A DNA stretch of 64,000 nucleotides from Algorimicrobium hallyeonense (GCF_042657385.1 NZ_JBHSLA010000005.1:62001-126000), one strand, 5' to 3'; numbered from the stretch's first letter, positions 44,814 through 54,059 are shown. Made by a program: numbers and translations. Notes: a model not told the origin generated them from the letters alone.

Positions 44814-45083
44814 ATGAAACAAACCATTGTAACCAGACACAAAGTAGGCAATTTTGATAGGTGGATTAAAGGTCATCAAGACAGACTTGATGCTTTTGCA
44901 CCTGCCATATCGAGCCTTAAAACATTTCAAGATTCTAACAATCCAAATTCGATGGTATTGATTATGGAAGTTACAGATATGGAGAAATTTGGGGCGATTT
45001 TAAATGATCCTTCACTAAAAGCATTAAAGGATAAACACACGGTTTTAGATCCGATAATAGTATCGATGCCAGTAGAATTATAA
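44814..45083 (+). CDS. Small ABM-like protein
   Basis: An 89-residue protein of the antibiotic-biosynthesis-monooxygenase-like (dimeric alpha/beta barrel) type: KQTIVTRHKVGNFDRWIKGHQD, then NPNSMVLIMEVTDMEKFGAIL and a DPIIVSMPVEL end. Such proteins act as monooxygenases or small-molecule binders. No signal peptide. It follows the SnoaL-like gene after 81 bp, as do ABM-like/SnoaL-like neighbours in other gene sets. Confidence 0.6.
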   Translation: MKQTIVTRHKVGNFDRWIKGHQDRLDAFAPAISSLKTFQDSNNPNSMVLIMEVTDMEKFGAILNDPSLKALKDKHTVLDPIIVSMPVEL

Positions 45084-45204
45084 CCGTCCAGTAAATTTAA
45101 ATTATTGCTAGCATTTTACGTCCAATTTAATTAGGGTTGCGGTAGCTATTCTAAATTCATTTTATGTACTTTACATTTCTATAAACAGTAAGGTACACGT
45201 ATTT

Positions 45205-45981
45205 ATGGCAACCAAAAAAGAAAACATTGCTCGCGTTGGTTTAAGCACAATTGGATTTGTTTACATTCTTGTTGGTGTTTTAACAGCTTTAGAGGCTTTC
45301 AATTTGGGCGGACGTGAAGTAGGAACAAAAGGTGCCATTGGATTCCTTTCGGGACAACCTATTGCAAAAATACTATGGGCTGCTATGGCAATTGGTCTAT
45401 TTAGCTATACGTTTTGGCGTTTTTATCAAACTTTTGCCGATTCTCGAAATTTAGGAACCGACTTAAATGCCCTATTTGTAAGAGCTGGATTTTTTACGGG
45501 AGGATTGTTTTATGGATCGCTTGGCTTTATAGCTACTCAACTTTTAATTGGCGCTGGTTATGATGCGCAGCAAGATTCCGTTGTCAAACTTTTAAATTCA
45601 TCATTTGGCAATATAAGTGCTGTTATTATTGGATTAATTTTTGGAGGGAAAGCCTTATTTGAAATTTACTTTATACTGTCCAATCAATTCAAGAAAAATG
45701 TCCAATCCTCAAAAATGAAACCTAAAGTGCAAAAATTACTTCTCAATTTAGGAGTTATAGGTCATTCCGCAAGAGGTATTATATTTGGCATCATGTCCTT
45801 TTTAACGATACGAACAGGCTTAACGTTTAGAAATGAAAAAATGAGCAAATTAACCGATGCCTTCCAGTTTATAGATCAGAATTTTGGCGCCTTTGTTTTG
45901 GCTCTTATTGCCGTTGGAATGTCCTGCTATGGTTTATTTATGCTTGTTAAAGCGCGATATCTGTATATTAATATGAACTAA
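45205..45981 (+). CDS. DUF1206 integral membrane protein
   Basis: A 258-residue membrane protein made of three repeats of two helices each, the DUF1206 pattern: IARVGLSTIGFVYILVGVLTALEAF with KGAIGFLSGQPIAKILWAAMAIGLFSYTFWRFYQ, then LFVRAGFFTGGLFYGSLGFIAT, then LGVIGHSARGIIFGIMSFLTIR. The function of the family is unknown. It has its own leader and is flanked by a convergent VOC gene. Confidence 0.88.
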   Translation: MATKKENIARVGLSTIGFVYILVGVLTALEAFNLGGREVGTKGAIGFLSGQPIAKILWAAMAIGLFSYTFWRFYQTFADSRNLGTDLNALFVRAGFFTGGLFYGSLGFIATQLLIGAGYDAQQDSVVKLLNSSFGNISAVIIGLIFGGKALFEIYFILSNQFKKNVQSSKMKPKVQKLLLNLGVIGHSARGIIFGIMSFLTIRTGLTFRNEKMSKLTDAFQFIDQNFGAFVLALIAVGMSCYGLFMLVKARYLYINMN

Positions 45982-46024
45982 AACTCGCTTTTAGGTATTC
46001 AAGAAATATGACCCCATTAGATAG

Positions 46025-46408
46025 TTACACGTACAAATTACTATAAAATGTCAATGCATTTTTATCTAAATCATAAATGGTAAATTCTTTAGTTCCCCAA
46101 TCGGTATTAACTATTTGAATTTGACCTTTTAAAATTTCTTTAGCTTCAAACTCTATATATAAGCTTTCTATGTTTTGCGTTACTATACGCAAATTGGGTT
46201 TAACAGCCGTTTTTAAAGGTTTTCCTGTGTTCTGAAAGTTCAAGTGAATTTCTATATCGCCGCGTCGTAATCCGGCATAAGTAGGCACTTTAGGATCGTC
46301 AGCAAAGGCAATTTCAAAACCGAGTTTATGTACATAAAAAAATAAAGCAGCCAAAAGATTTTGAACTGGTAAAACGGGATGAATTTGATGTAAATGTGCT
46401 TTTTCCAT
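46025..46408 (-). CDS. VOC-family (bleomycin-resistance/glyoxalase-like) protein
   Basis: A 127-residue VOC protein: IHPVLPVQNLLAALFFYVHKLGFEIAF followed by TYAGLRRGDIEIHLNFQ, IESLYIEFEAKEI and WGTKEFTIYDLDKNALTFYS, the pattern of bleomycin-resistance-like members. The role is presumably binding or turnover of a small molecule; resistance itself is not shown. It is the last gene of the M28 peptidase operon, sharing one base with the DinB-like gene stop (TAATG). Confidence 0.85.
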   Translation of the reverse strand: MEKAHLHQIHPVLPVQNLLAALFFYVHKLGFEIAFADDPKVPTYAGLRRGDIEIHLNFQNTGKPLKTAVKPNLRIVTQNIESLYIEFEAKEILKGQIQIVNTDWGTKEFTIYDLDKNALTFYSNLYV

Positions 46409-46974
46409 TAGTCTTGTAATCTTCCACTAAAAACACTCACTTTAGAATTAAAGGGGTTTCCAGATGATCTTCTTAATAATGCAATTTGTCCGCAATGCCA
46501 AACGGCATCTTCAATTGGACCATGAATGAGTGTCCAAAATTCGACTTCATATTTTTCAAAAAAAAGTTTAAACTCACTAATATCTTTAGTTTCTTTAAAA
46601 ATATTTGACGCTAATTGTAAATTTAAAAGTGTGGCTTTTCGCAAGCCTTCAAAATCTTCAGGTTTATCTGTATCTTTTTTAGCATTATCTTTTTTTAAGG
46701 CGCAATTGGCAATCATTCTTGATAAGTCATAGATATGATCAATGGTTTCCAAAGTTGAACGTGCATCATCATTTGGGCGAAAATTCAAATCATCTGCACG
46801 CAAGCCTTCCGTTGCCCAATAAAACCGAAATCCTAATCCATCAATAGCTCTTGCGGCAACGGTTCCTGCCGTAAAGGTTTCTGAAGCTTTAGGGATTTCG
46901 TAATAAGGTAGTTTCTCTTGTGAACTCATAGAAACATTAAAAAAAATAATTGACCAAAATATTATAGATTTCAT
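46408..46974 (-). CDS. DinB-like exported protein
   Basis: A 188-residue protein with a short N-terminal signal (MKSIIFWSIIFFNVSMSSQ). The rest is a four-helix DinB-like fold (GLGFRFYWATEGLRADDLNFRPNDDARSTLETIDHIYDL; LIHGPIEDAVWHCGQIALLRRSSGNP). The second motif (DAVWHCGQIALLRR) is the metal-ligand helix of the family, together with the histidine in DHIYDL. DinB-like proteins are metal-binding, but most activities are unknown. It starts 3 bp after the M28 peptidase stop. Confidence 0.75.
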   Translation of the reverse strand: MKSIIFWSIIFFNVSMSSQEKLPYYEIPKASETFTAGTVAARAIDGLGFRFYWATEGLRADDLNFRPNDDARSTLETIDHIYDLSRMIANCALKKDNAKKDTDKPEDFEGLRKATLLNLQLASNIFKETKDISEFKLFFEKYEVEFWTLIHGPIEDAVWHCGQIALLRRSSGNPFNSKVSVFSGRLQD

Positions 46975-46977
46975 AAC

Positions 46978-48381
46978 TTAATTTTTCAGTTCATTCGTAT
47001 TAGAAATGGGCGAAATACCATATTTATCAATTAAATATACTAAGCTTGTCATGGTTGCTGCTCCTAATTCCAGTTCACGCTTATTTACATGTTCAAAAAC
47101 ATCATTGGCTGCGTGATGATGATCAAAATAGCGTTGCGAATCTGGACGTAATCCTGCAACAACATTAGAATCTGTTTTTAAAGGCGCTACATCTGCTCCA
47201 CTTCCACCCCTTTCAAAATAATGAATTAAATAGGGTTTAAATAAGGTCTTCCAACTTTCTATTTTACCAAAAATAACATCGTTACAATCAAATTGAAAAC
47301 CACGGGGTGTAAATCCACCTGCATCACTTTCTAATGAAAAAATATGGTTTTCACCTTTCTGTTTTGCCATTTCGGCATATTTCGTAGCACCACGTAAACC
47401 GTTTTCTTCGTTCATAAACAACACCACGCGAATGGTGCGTTTTGGTTTAATACCACTTTCCTTTAATAACCGTAACACATCCATGGATTGCACACAACCG
47501 GCACCATCATCATGAGAACCATCGCCTAAATCCCAAGAGTCTAAATGGCCTCCAACAATAATATATTCATTTGGAAATTCACTTCCTGTAATTTCACCAA
47601 TTACGTTATGCGACTGAACGTCTTGTAGTTGCTGACAAGTTTGATTAAAAAACAATTTAATATTTTTATCTAGCACTAACATGCTACTCAATTTTTCAGC
47701 ATCATTGGTGCTAATAGCTGCAGATGGAATACGTTGTGAATTTGGTAAATTACCATAGGTCATGCTCCCTGTATGCGGTAAATCGTCTAGACGTAAATTC
47801 ATGGACCGCACAATAACACCAGCTGCTCCCAATTTTCCGGCTTCCATGGCCCCTGCATAGCGCTGATCTACACAACCGCCATAGGCTTCAAAGGTTTGTA
47901 TAACATCAGCTTGCATAGGCCTATTAAAAAACACAATTTTTCCTGACACCTTGTCTTTTCCTAAAGCTATTAATTCATCAATACCTTGTACTTCTACAAC
48001 CGCGGCTTTAACACCTCCAATTGGTGTGGCAATAGAACCACCCAACGCACAAATATTTACCGTAGTTGTAATTCCAGAAGAAGACTCTATAAAGGCATAT
48101 TCATTTGTTCCTCTTACCCATTTTGGTACCATTACAGGTTGTAACCAAACTTTATCTAAACCTAGTTTTTCTAGCTCTTCTTTGGTATAAGAGACTGCTT
48201 TTTCGGCATTCAAAGAACCTGATAGCCTTCCACCAATTTGGTTGGACAAATAATCAAGCCACTCATAACTTTTCCCGTTTGTTAAGGAAGTAGAGTAAAT
48301 GGTTTTTAGCGTTTCGGCATCTGTTTGAGCCGTTATATTAATAGTTAATAGAAAAAATAAAATGGGCAAAACATGTTTCAT
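46978..48381 (-). CDS. M28-family metallopeptidase with PA-like insert
   Basis: A 467-residue exported aminopeptidase-like enzyme. The start at 48381 gives the signal MKHVLPILFFLLTINITAQ; a further in-frame start 18 bp upstream is unnecessary. The M28 zinc ligands appear as GGHLDSWDLGDGSHDDGAG (His and Asp), FMNEENG (Glu pair), ESDAGG (Asp) and YFDHHHAANDVFEH (His). Residues ~120-260 carry a PA-like insert between the N-terminal part and the catalytic domain. The family releases N-terminal amino acids in the periplasm or on the surface. It is the first gene of the minus-strand set with the DinB-like and VOC genes. Confidence 0.9.
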   Translation of the reverse strand: MKHVLPILFFLLTINITAQTDAETLKTIYSTSLTNGKSYEWLDYLSNQIGGRLSGSLNAEKAVSYTKEELEKLGLDKVWLQPVMVPKWVRGTNEYAFIESSSGITTTVNICALGGSIATPIGGVKAAVVEVQGIDELIALGKDKVSGKIVFFNRPMQADVIQTFEAYGGCVDQRYAGAMEAGKLGAAGVIVRSMNLRLDDLPHTGSMTYGNLPNSQRIPSAAISTNDAEKLSSMLVLDKNIKLFFNQTCQQLQDVQSHNVIGEITGSEFPNEYIIVGGHLDSWDLGDGSHDDGAGCVQSMDVLRLLKESGIKPKRTIRVVLFMNEENGLRGATKYAEMAKQKGENHIFSLESDAGGFTPRGFQFDCNDVIFGKIESWKTLFKPYLIHYFERGGSGADVAPLKTDSNVVAGLRPDSQRYFDHHHAANDVFEHVNKRELELGAATMTSLVYLIDKYGISPISNTNELKN

Positions 48382-48455
48382 AATTAGCATATATGTCATT
48401 AAAAAAACTAAAATAGTTTTTATTTAAAGGTTTACTTCCAAAAGGAATCTTAAAA

Positions 48456-49334
48456 TTACTCATTTTCCAATTGCTTCCGGTAGTCGTCTATATTGGCTTT
48501 AATATCATCATCCAATTCAGGCTCTCGGATATCATCATATTTTTTAAGTGTATCTAATAGAATTTTAGCAACGATGTAACGAGCTGTAGGCTTATCATCT
48601 GAAGGGATAACATACCAAGGCGCATGCGGTTTTGCTGTCCTAGAAATAGCATCCTGATAACAGTCTTGATAATGATTCCACAGTTTACGTTCTTCCAAAT
48701 CACCAGGCGAAAATTTCCAATTTTTGTTTGGTTTATCTAATCGGCGTAACAACCTATCTTTTTGTTCTTCTTTTGAAATATTCAAGAAAAATTTAAAAAT
48801 AATCGTTCCATTTTCTGAAATCGTCTTTTCAAAATTATTGATTTGTTCGAAGCGTTTATCCCAAAATGCATCATTAACATCGTTTAATGATAAAACATTA
48901 GGTAAGTGTTCATTTAAAATATATTCTGGATGCACACGAGTTACCAATACGTTTTCATAATGTGTTCTATTAAAAACACCAAACTTACCACGTGCTGGTA
49001 ATGAAATATAATGACGCCATAAATAATCGTGTTTTAGCTCTAATTCCGTTGGTGTTTTAAAACTATGCACAACAACCCCTCTAGCGTTAAGTTCTTTAAA
49101 GACTTCACGAATCAGACTATCTTTTCCTGCTGTATCCATACCTTGTATACAGATAAGCACAGCATATTTTCCATGTGCATACATGGCGTTTTGTATTTTG
49201 GCCAGTTTTTTACAAACATCCTGTAATTCGTCTTCAATTTTGTCTTTGTCTTCCTTTAAGTTAAAAGTTGTTTGAAGGTCTTTTATTACTACCGATGCAG
49301 GAACTTTAAAATCTTCCGGTTTAATTGATTTCAT
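48456..49334 (-). CDS. PPK2-family polyphosphate kinase
   Basis: A 292-residue polyphosphate:nucleotide phosphotransferase of the PPK2 group (TIGR03709-like). Walker A is GMDTAGKDS (near residue 66), followed by the conserved HSFKTPTELELKHDYLWRHYISLPARGKFGVFNRTHYENVLVTRVH region, in which the second aspartate is lost or replaced, and the lid RRLDKPNKNWKFSPGDLEER. The enzyme uses polyphosphate to phosphorylate nucleoside (di)phosphates, or runs the reverse. It is cytoplasmic and transcribed alone. Confidence 0.9.
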   Translation of the reverse strand: MKSIKPEDFKVPASVVIKDLQTTFNLKEDKDKIEDELQDVCKKLAKIQNAMYAHGKYAVLICIQGMDTAGKDSLIREVFKELNARGVVVHSFKTPTELELKHDYLWRHYISLPARGKFGVFNRTHYENVLVTRVHPEYILNEHLPNVLSLNDVNDAFWDKRFEQINNFEKTISENGTIIFKFFLNISKEEQKDRLLRRLDKPNKNWKFSPGDLEERKLWNHYQDCYQDAISRTAKPHAPWYVIPSDDKPTARYIVAKILLDTLKKYDDIREPELDDDIKANIDDYRKQLENE

Positions 49335-49425
49335 AGAATAGTATTCGAATTAGAATAGATTTATAAATATACATAATTATAAAACGATGTAATAACGGGA
49401 TTGTAGTTTGGTTTTCTTTCAAAAA

Positions 49426-49453
49426 AAAATGCCTGAACACATTCAGGCATTTT
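49426..49453 (-). terminator. Terminator of the ABC/MscS/NtrC operon
   Basis: A 12-bp perfect stem (49426-49437 with 49442-49453), a 4-base loop and, on the minus strand, a long T run. It starts 4 bp after the stop of the regulator gene. Confidence 0.92.
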
Positions 49454-49457
49454 AAGG

Positions 49458-50621
49458 TTATTTGGAAGCGAACATATTTACATCATCTTCGCTAATTTCT
49501 TTTTCACCAAGTATAATTAAGCGCTCTACGACGTTGCGGAGTTCCCGAATGTTTCCGGTCCAATCATATTCCTGAAGTTGCTTAATAGCTTTGCTAGAAA
49601 AAGATTTTTGAACCGTTCCATGCTCATTGGATATTTTTTCAGAAAAATAATCAATTAGCAATGGAATATCTTCACGTCTGTCGTTTAATGATGGTACTTG
49701 AATAAGAATAACAGCTAATCTGTGATACAAATCTTCACGAAAACGCCCTTCCGCTATTTCTTTTTTTAAATCCTTATTGGTGGCGGCTATAACACGAACA
49801 TCGACTTTAATATCCTTATCGTTACCAACGCGTTGAATTTTATTTTCTTGAAGTGCGCGGAGCACTTTAGCTTGAGCAGACAGACTCATATCACCAATTT
49901 CATCTAGAAATATAGTTCCTCCATTGGCAGTCTCAAATTTCCCGGCGCGATCTTTAACAGCACTCGTAAAAGCTCCTTTTACATGACCAAACAATTCACT
50001 TTCTATTAATTCTGCTGGAATAGCAGCACAATTTACTTCAACCAAATTCCCTTTAGAACGGTCGCTTTTTTGATGCAACCAGTGTGCTACCAATTCTTTC
50101 CCTGTTCCGTTTGGACCAGTAATTAAAACGCGTGCATCTGTTTGCGCCACCTTTTCAATCATATCTTTAATATGCGTAATAGCGGCACTTTCACCAATCA
50201 TTTGATAATTCTTACTGACTTTCTTTTTCAGCATTTTATTTTCAACAACCAATACTTTGGTATCCAAAGCAATTCTAACTGTATTTAGTAAACGGTTTAA
50301 ATCTGGTGGCTTGGATATATAGTCAAAAGCACCTAAACGCATGGTGTTTACAGCTGTGTCCAAATCGCCATGACCTGAAATCATGACAATAGGGATTTCG
50401 GGTTTTATTTTTTTTGCCGCTATCAAAACATCAACACCATCCATTTTTGGCATTTTGATATCACAAAAAACGAGATCATAATCTTCATTTTTAATTTTCT
50501 CTAAACCTTCTAAACCGTCTTCAGCTTCATCTACTTGATAGGTATCATTTTCTTCTGAAAGGATTTTTACAAGTACACGCCTAATGGCTGCTTCATCTTC
50601 AATTACTAATATTTTTGGCAT
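49458..50621 (-). CDS. NtrC-type sigma-54 response regulator without a Fis domain
   Basis: A 387-residue regulator. The receiver domain has EDE and the phosphoacceptor Asp54 (LVFCDIKMP); the sigma-54 AAA+ domain has Walker A GPNGTGKE, the sigma-54-contacting loop FGHVKGAFTSA and Walker B GGTIFLDEIGDM. It ends right after the AAA+ C-terminal subdomain (WTGNIRELRNVVERLIILGEKEISEDDVNMFASK), so the usual Fis-type DNA-binding helix-turn-helix is missing. The stop is a normal TAA with a terminator directly after it, so this looks like the natural end, not an artefact. It is the last gene of the four-gene operon. Confidence 0.92.
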   Translation of the reverse strand: MPKILVIEDEAAIRRVLVKILSEENDTYQVDEAEDGLEGLEKIKNEDYDLVFCDIKMPKMDGVDVLIAAKKIKPEIPIVMISGHGDLDTAVNTMRLGAFDYISKPPDLNRLLNTVRIALDTKVLVVENKMLKKKVSKNYQMIGESAAITHIKDMIEKVAQTDARVLITGPNGTGKELVAHWLHQKSDRSKGNLVEVNCAAIPAELIESELFGHVKGAFTSAVKDRAGKFETANGGTIFLDEIGDMSLSAQAKVLRALQENKIQRVGNDKDIKVDVRVIAATNKDLKKEIAEGRFREDLYHRLAVILIQVPSLNDRREDIPLLIDYFSEKISNEHGTVQKSFSSKAIKQLQEYDWTGNIRELRNVVERLIILGEKEISEDDVNMFASK

Positions 50622-50627
50622 AACTAT

Positions 50628-51518
50628 TTACTCTTTTTTTTCAATAATATGAATATCTCTTTGTGGAAATGGAATGGAAACATTGTTTTCTCTAAATAAT
50701 CTATCTATTTCAAATCGAATATCACTTTTAGGAAATTGGGATTTAAAACTATCTCTAACCGTAAAAATAACTTTAAAATTCAAGGAACTATCTCCAAAAT
50801 CCGTAAATAACACAACAGTTGATTTGTTATCTAAAACCTCGGGATGGGAATTAGCAGCTTCCAGCAACAGGCGTTTTACCAACTGCGTATCACTACCATA
50901 AGCCACACCGACTGTTATATTTTCGCGTGTGGAAATGTCATTTTGAGTCCAGTTATATAAGCTATTTGTTAAGTATAAATGATTTGGAATTACCAAAACC
51001 CTATTGTCAATGGTAACGGCGCGTGTGGTACGTAGCTTTATTTCTTCCACACGCCCAACTTTGCCTTCAATTTCAATAATATCACCAACATGTAAACTTT
51101 GGTCCACAAGAATAAACACGCCTGAAATAATATCTTGAAATAGGGTTTGTAATGCTAAACCAATACCAATTAATAGTGCGGCTGATGCTGCAAAAATAGC
51201 GGTAACATTAACACCTACTGAATCAAAAACAACTAGAATAACAACCAAATAAATTAACCATCGGGCAAACGAAAAGACTGTATTGAATTTAGCCTTATCT
51301 TCATTTGGCAATCGTTTCTCATACAATCTGCGAAGGAAATTTAAAACAATAGTTGTAACGAGGTAAATAATAGTTATTAATACCAGCAGTCCAACCGTTA
51401 TATTAATGGGGCTATCTTCTGATCCGAATTGAAATCCTAAATTTAAAAACTCGACAAAGGATTCCCAAGCACCACTCTCGGTTACAGCATCTTCAATATC
51501 GTCTAATCTATTTTGCAT
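50628..51518 (-). CDS. MscS-family mechanosensitive channel
   Basis: A 296-residue small-conductance mechanosensitive channel homologue. Three membrane helices are visible (VGLLVLITIIYLVTTIVLNFL; FARWLIYLVVILVVFDSVGV; AIFAASAALLIGIGLALQTLFQDIISGVFILV, the pore helix), followed by the beta domain (HVGDIIEIEGKVGRVEEIKLRTTRAVTIDNRVLVIPNH) and the C-terminal domain. Length is the single MscS type. It opens on hypo-osmotic shock. It starts 8 bp after the permease stop in the operon. Confidence 0.92.
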   Translation of the reverse strand: MQNRLDDIEDAVTESGAWESFVEFLNLGFQFGSEDSPINITVGLLVLITIIYLVTTIVLNFLRRLYEKRLPNEDKAKFNTVFSFARWLIYLVVILVVFDSVGVNVTAIFAASAALLIGIGLALQTLFQDIISGVFILVDQSLHVGDIIEIEGKVGRVEEIKLRTTRAVTIDNRVLVIPNHLYLTNSLYNWTQNDISTRENITVGVAYGSDTQLVKRLLLEAANSHPEVLDNKSTVVLFTDFGDSSLNFKVIFTVRDSFKSQFPKSDIRFEIDRLFRENNVSIPFPQRDIHIIEKKE

Positions 51519-51526
51519 GGTTTAAT

Positions 51527-52837
51527 TTAATATTTCATCCATTTTAAAATTTCCTTATAACTCGGCTTTTTGCCATACATTAATATGCCAACACGGTAAA
51601 TTTTGGCAGCAAACCAAACGGTAAACATAAAAGTACCTATTAAAATAAGAAGTGACAAAATTTGTTGCCAAATTGGAACGCCAAACGGAATCCGCATAAG
51701 CATAACAACCGGTGATGTTAATGGTATAAACGAAAATATAGTTGATATGGTTCCATGTGGATCCTCAATTACGGTAAAAAAACCAATATACACCGCTAAA
51801 ATTAAAGGCATTAAAATAGGAAACAGAAATTGCTGCGTATCTGTTTCATTATCTACAGCTGCACCAATTGCAGCATATAGAGAGCTATAAAGTAAATAGC
51901 CTCCAATAAAAAACATTAAAAACGCAAGGACTAAATTGGTTAACGGTAAATTATAAAAGGCTTGAAATCCGCTTTGGACTAAATCTGGCATGGCTGTCTC
52001 GTTTCCTGCTTGGCTTAATAATTGCCCTGAAGGCGCTGCTTGCATTAAATCGATTCCAAAAATTGCCGAAATAATGGTTATTAATATTCCGCCTAAAATA
52101 AGCCAGATAACAAATTGTGTCACGCCAGCTAGTGACGTTCCAATAATTTTTCCAAGCATTAACTGCATGGGCTTCACAGATGATATAATAATTTCTATAA
52201 TCCGACTTGTTTTTTCTTCAATCACGCTTCGCATAATCATATTACCATAAATAATGATAAACATAAACAGTAAATAGCCAGCTGCGCCGCCAAATATTAA
52301 CTTTACAATACTGTCCACTTTTGATGTTTTTTCGCCTGTAAAACTTTCTTGAGTAATGGCTACATCAATTTTTGAAGTCTTTATTTTCTCAATGTCAACC
52401 CCTTGACTTTCTAGCTTTAAATCGGTTAATTGTTTTTCTAATTTGCTTTCCAAACCTCTAATTACGGATATGGAAGGGGATTCTTCTGAATAGAATTTTA
52501 TAACATTCTGAGATGAATTTAGGTTATCAAATTTACCAATATACAGTAAGCCATAGTTTTCTTGAACTTGCGTAAGTGTTTTAGCTTCATCTAAAGACAA
52601 ATGATTGAATATAACATACTTGGTGTTTTTGGTGCTCTCAAAAACGGACGCCATTTGTCCAGATTCATCTAAAATGGAAATGCTGCGTTCAGAATTATTA
52701 TTTAATTGGGTTAAATAAGCTACAACGGCTACCAAGCCAATCATAATCATTGGACTTAAAAATGTCATGATTATAAAAGATTTATTCTTCACTTTGGTAA
52801 AGTACTCGCGTTTTATAATGAGTGGTAAATGGTTCAT
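51527..52837 (-). CDS. ABC-2 permease of the NatB type
   Basis: A 436-residue membrane protein of the NatB-like ABC-2 permease group. The N-terminal helix (SFIIMTFLSPMIMIGLVAVVAYL) is followed by a large extracytoplasmic domain (residues ~45-170) and a cluster of five further helices including LFMFIIIYGNMIMRSVIEEKTSRIIEIIISSVKPMQLMLGKIIG, the family hallmark. It starts 2 bp after its ATPase stop. It could export sodium as in NatAB or another substrate; sequence alone cannot tell. Confidence 0.88.
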   Translation of the reverse strand: MNHLPLIIKREYFTKVKNKSFIIMTFLSPMIMIGLVAVVAYLTQLNNNSERSISILDESGQMASVFESTKNTKYVIFNHLSLDEAKTLTQVQENYGLLYIGKFDNLNSSQNVIKFYSEESPSISVIRGLESKLEKQLTDLKLESQGVDIEKIKTSKIDVAITQESFTGEKTSKVDSIVKLIFGGAAGYLLFMFIIIYGNMIMRSVIEEKTSRIIEIIISSVKPMQLMLGKIIGTSLAGVTQFVIWLILGGILITIISAIFGIDLMQAAPSGQLLSQAGNETAMPDLVQSGFQAFYNLPLTNLVLAFLMFFIGGYLLYSSLYAAIGAAVDNETDTQQFLFPILMPLILAVYIGFFTVIEDPHGTISTIFSFIPLTSPVVMLMRIPFGVPIWQQILSLLILIGTFMFTVWFAAKIYRVGILMYGKKPSYKEILKWMKY

Positions 52838-52839
52838 AA

Positions 52840-53766
52840 TTAACTATTCTTTACGGCTTGAATAAAAATATCATTGGCACTAGGTATTAATTCTACAAAA
52901 TGCGAAACTTCTCCTCTACTTGTTAAAAAACTCAACAAGTCGTTAGGCGATTGCTGTTCGGACAGCTTGATATTACGTTTTAACTCATTCCCTAGTGTTT
53001 TAAAACTGGTTGGTGTTACGGTAAATTTTTCGTTAAGTTCCTTGTCTAATGCGGCTTCATGCGTAGCACGTATACCAATTTCGAATGTATTGGTTTTAAA
53101 CTGCCTTTTAATATCATGTAATTTACCATCTAAAATTTTATTGGATTCGTGAATTAAAGCAATATGGTCACACAATTCTTCTACAGATTCCATTCGATGT
53201 GTTGAAAATATAACCGTGGCGCCATTTTCGCGAAGTCTTAAAATTTCATCTTTAATTACGATAGCATTAATTGGATCGAATCCGGAAAAGGGTTCGTCAA
53301 AGATCAACAATTTTGGTTCGTGTAGAACCGTAACAATGAATTGTACTTTTTGAGCCATTCCTTTAGAAAGCTCCTGTATTTTTTTATTCCACCAATCGCC
53401 AATATCTAATCTATCAAACCAATAATGCAAGCGTTTTTTTGCTTCTGTTTTACTTAAGCCCTTAAGTTGTGCAAGATACAAAGCTTGTTCACCAACCTTC
53501 ATAGATTTGTACAGGCCACGTTCTTCAGGCAGGTAACCAATGTCTCTAACATGATGATTTTGTAATGGTTCATTATCTAAAATAACATGTCCTGAATCTG
53601 GCATGGTTATTTGATTAATAACCCGAATAAGTGTTGTTTTTCCCGCACCATTTGGCCCTAAAAGCCCGAAGATACTTCCTTGTGGCACGGCAATAGACAC
53701 ATTGTTTAAAGCTGTATAATCTCCAAATTTTTTAGAAACGTTATGCGCTTCTAATAAGTTACCCAT
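52840..53766 (-). CDS. ABC transporter ATP-binding protein of the NatA type
   Basis: A 308-residue ABC ATPase. Walker A is GPNGAGKTT, the signature is LSKGMAQKVQFIVTVL, Walker B is LLIFDEPFSGFDPINA and the switch histidine is in FSTHRMESV. The C-terminal ~90 residues are the extra domain typical of NatA-type ATPases. It is the first gene of the operon with its permease, an MscS channel and the NtrC-type regulator, all within 8 bp of one another. The exported substrate is unknown. Confidence 0.9.
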   Translation of the reverse strand: MGNLLEAHNVSKKFGDYTALNNVSIAVPQGSIFGLLGPNGAGKTTLIRVINQITMPDSGHVILDNEPLQNHHVRDIGYLPEERGLYKSMKVGEQALYLAQLKGLSKTEAKKRLHYWFDRLDIGDWWNKKIQELSKGMAQKVQFIVTVLHEPKLLIFDEPFSGFDPINAIVIKDEILRLRENGATVIFSTHRMESVEELCDHIALIHESNKILDGKLHDIKRQFKTNTFEIGIRATHEAALDKELNEKFTVTPTSFKTLGNELKRNIKLSEQQSPNDLLSFLTSRGEVSHFVELIPSANDIFIQAVKNS

Positions 53767-53868
53767 ACTTGATTGCTAGTTAATTGAAATGATTGTAAAT
53801 ATATTAAATGTAATACTGCCATCCGAAATTAATAAAAAAGAAATTGTGCTTGTTCAATAAAAACAAAA

Positions 53869-53898
53869 CCCATCCTAAAACTTACGCTTAAGGATGGG
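53869..53898 (-). terminator. Hairpin in the dnaJ 3' region (second of two)
   Basis: An 8-bp stem (53869-53876 with 53891-53898) with a 14-base loop and, on the minus strand, a T-rich tail. It lies about 160 bp after the dnaJ stop and may act as a backup terminator. Confidence 0.5.
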
Positions 53899-54012
53899 AA
53901 AAAATTGCTATGAAAAAGAAAAATTATTACTATAATCTATAGTAATAAACCAAATATAGTAATTTTTATTAAACAATTATAGAAAGACTGTAATTAACTT
54001 TAGCTATAAACA

Positions 54013-54039
54013 ACAAATCCGCCAAAAAGGCGGATTTGT
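54013..54039 (-). terminator. Terminator of the grpE-dnaJ operon
   Basis: An 11-bp perfect stem (54013-54023 with 54029-54039) and a 5-base loop, 20 bp after the dnaJ stop. The tail on the minus strand is only moderately T-rich (tgtttat). Confidence 0.7.
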
Positions 54040-54059
54040 ACTACATGGATGTTTTTAAT

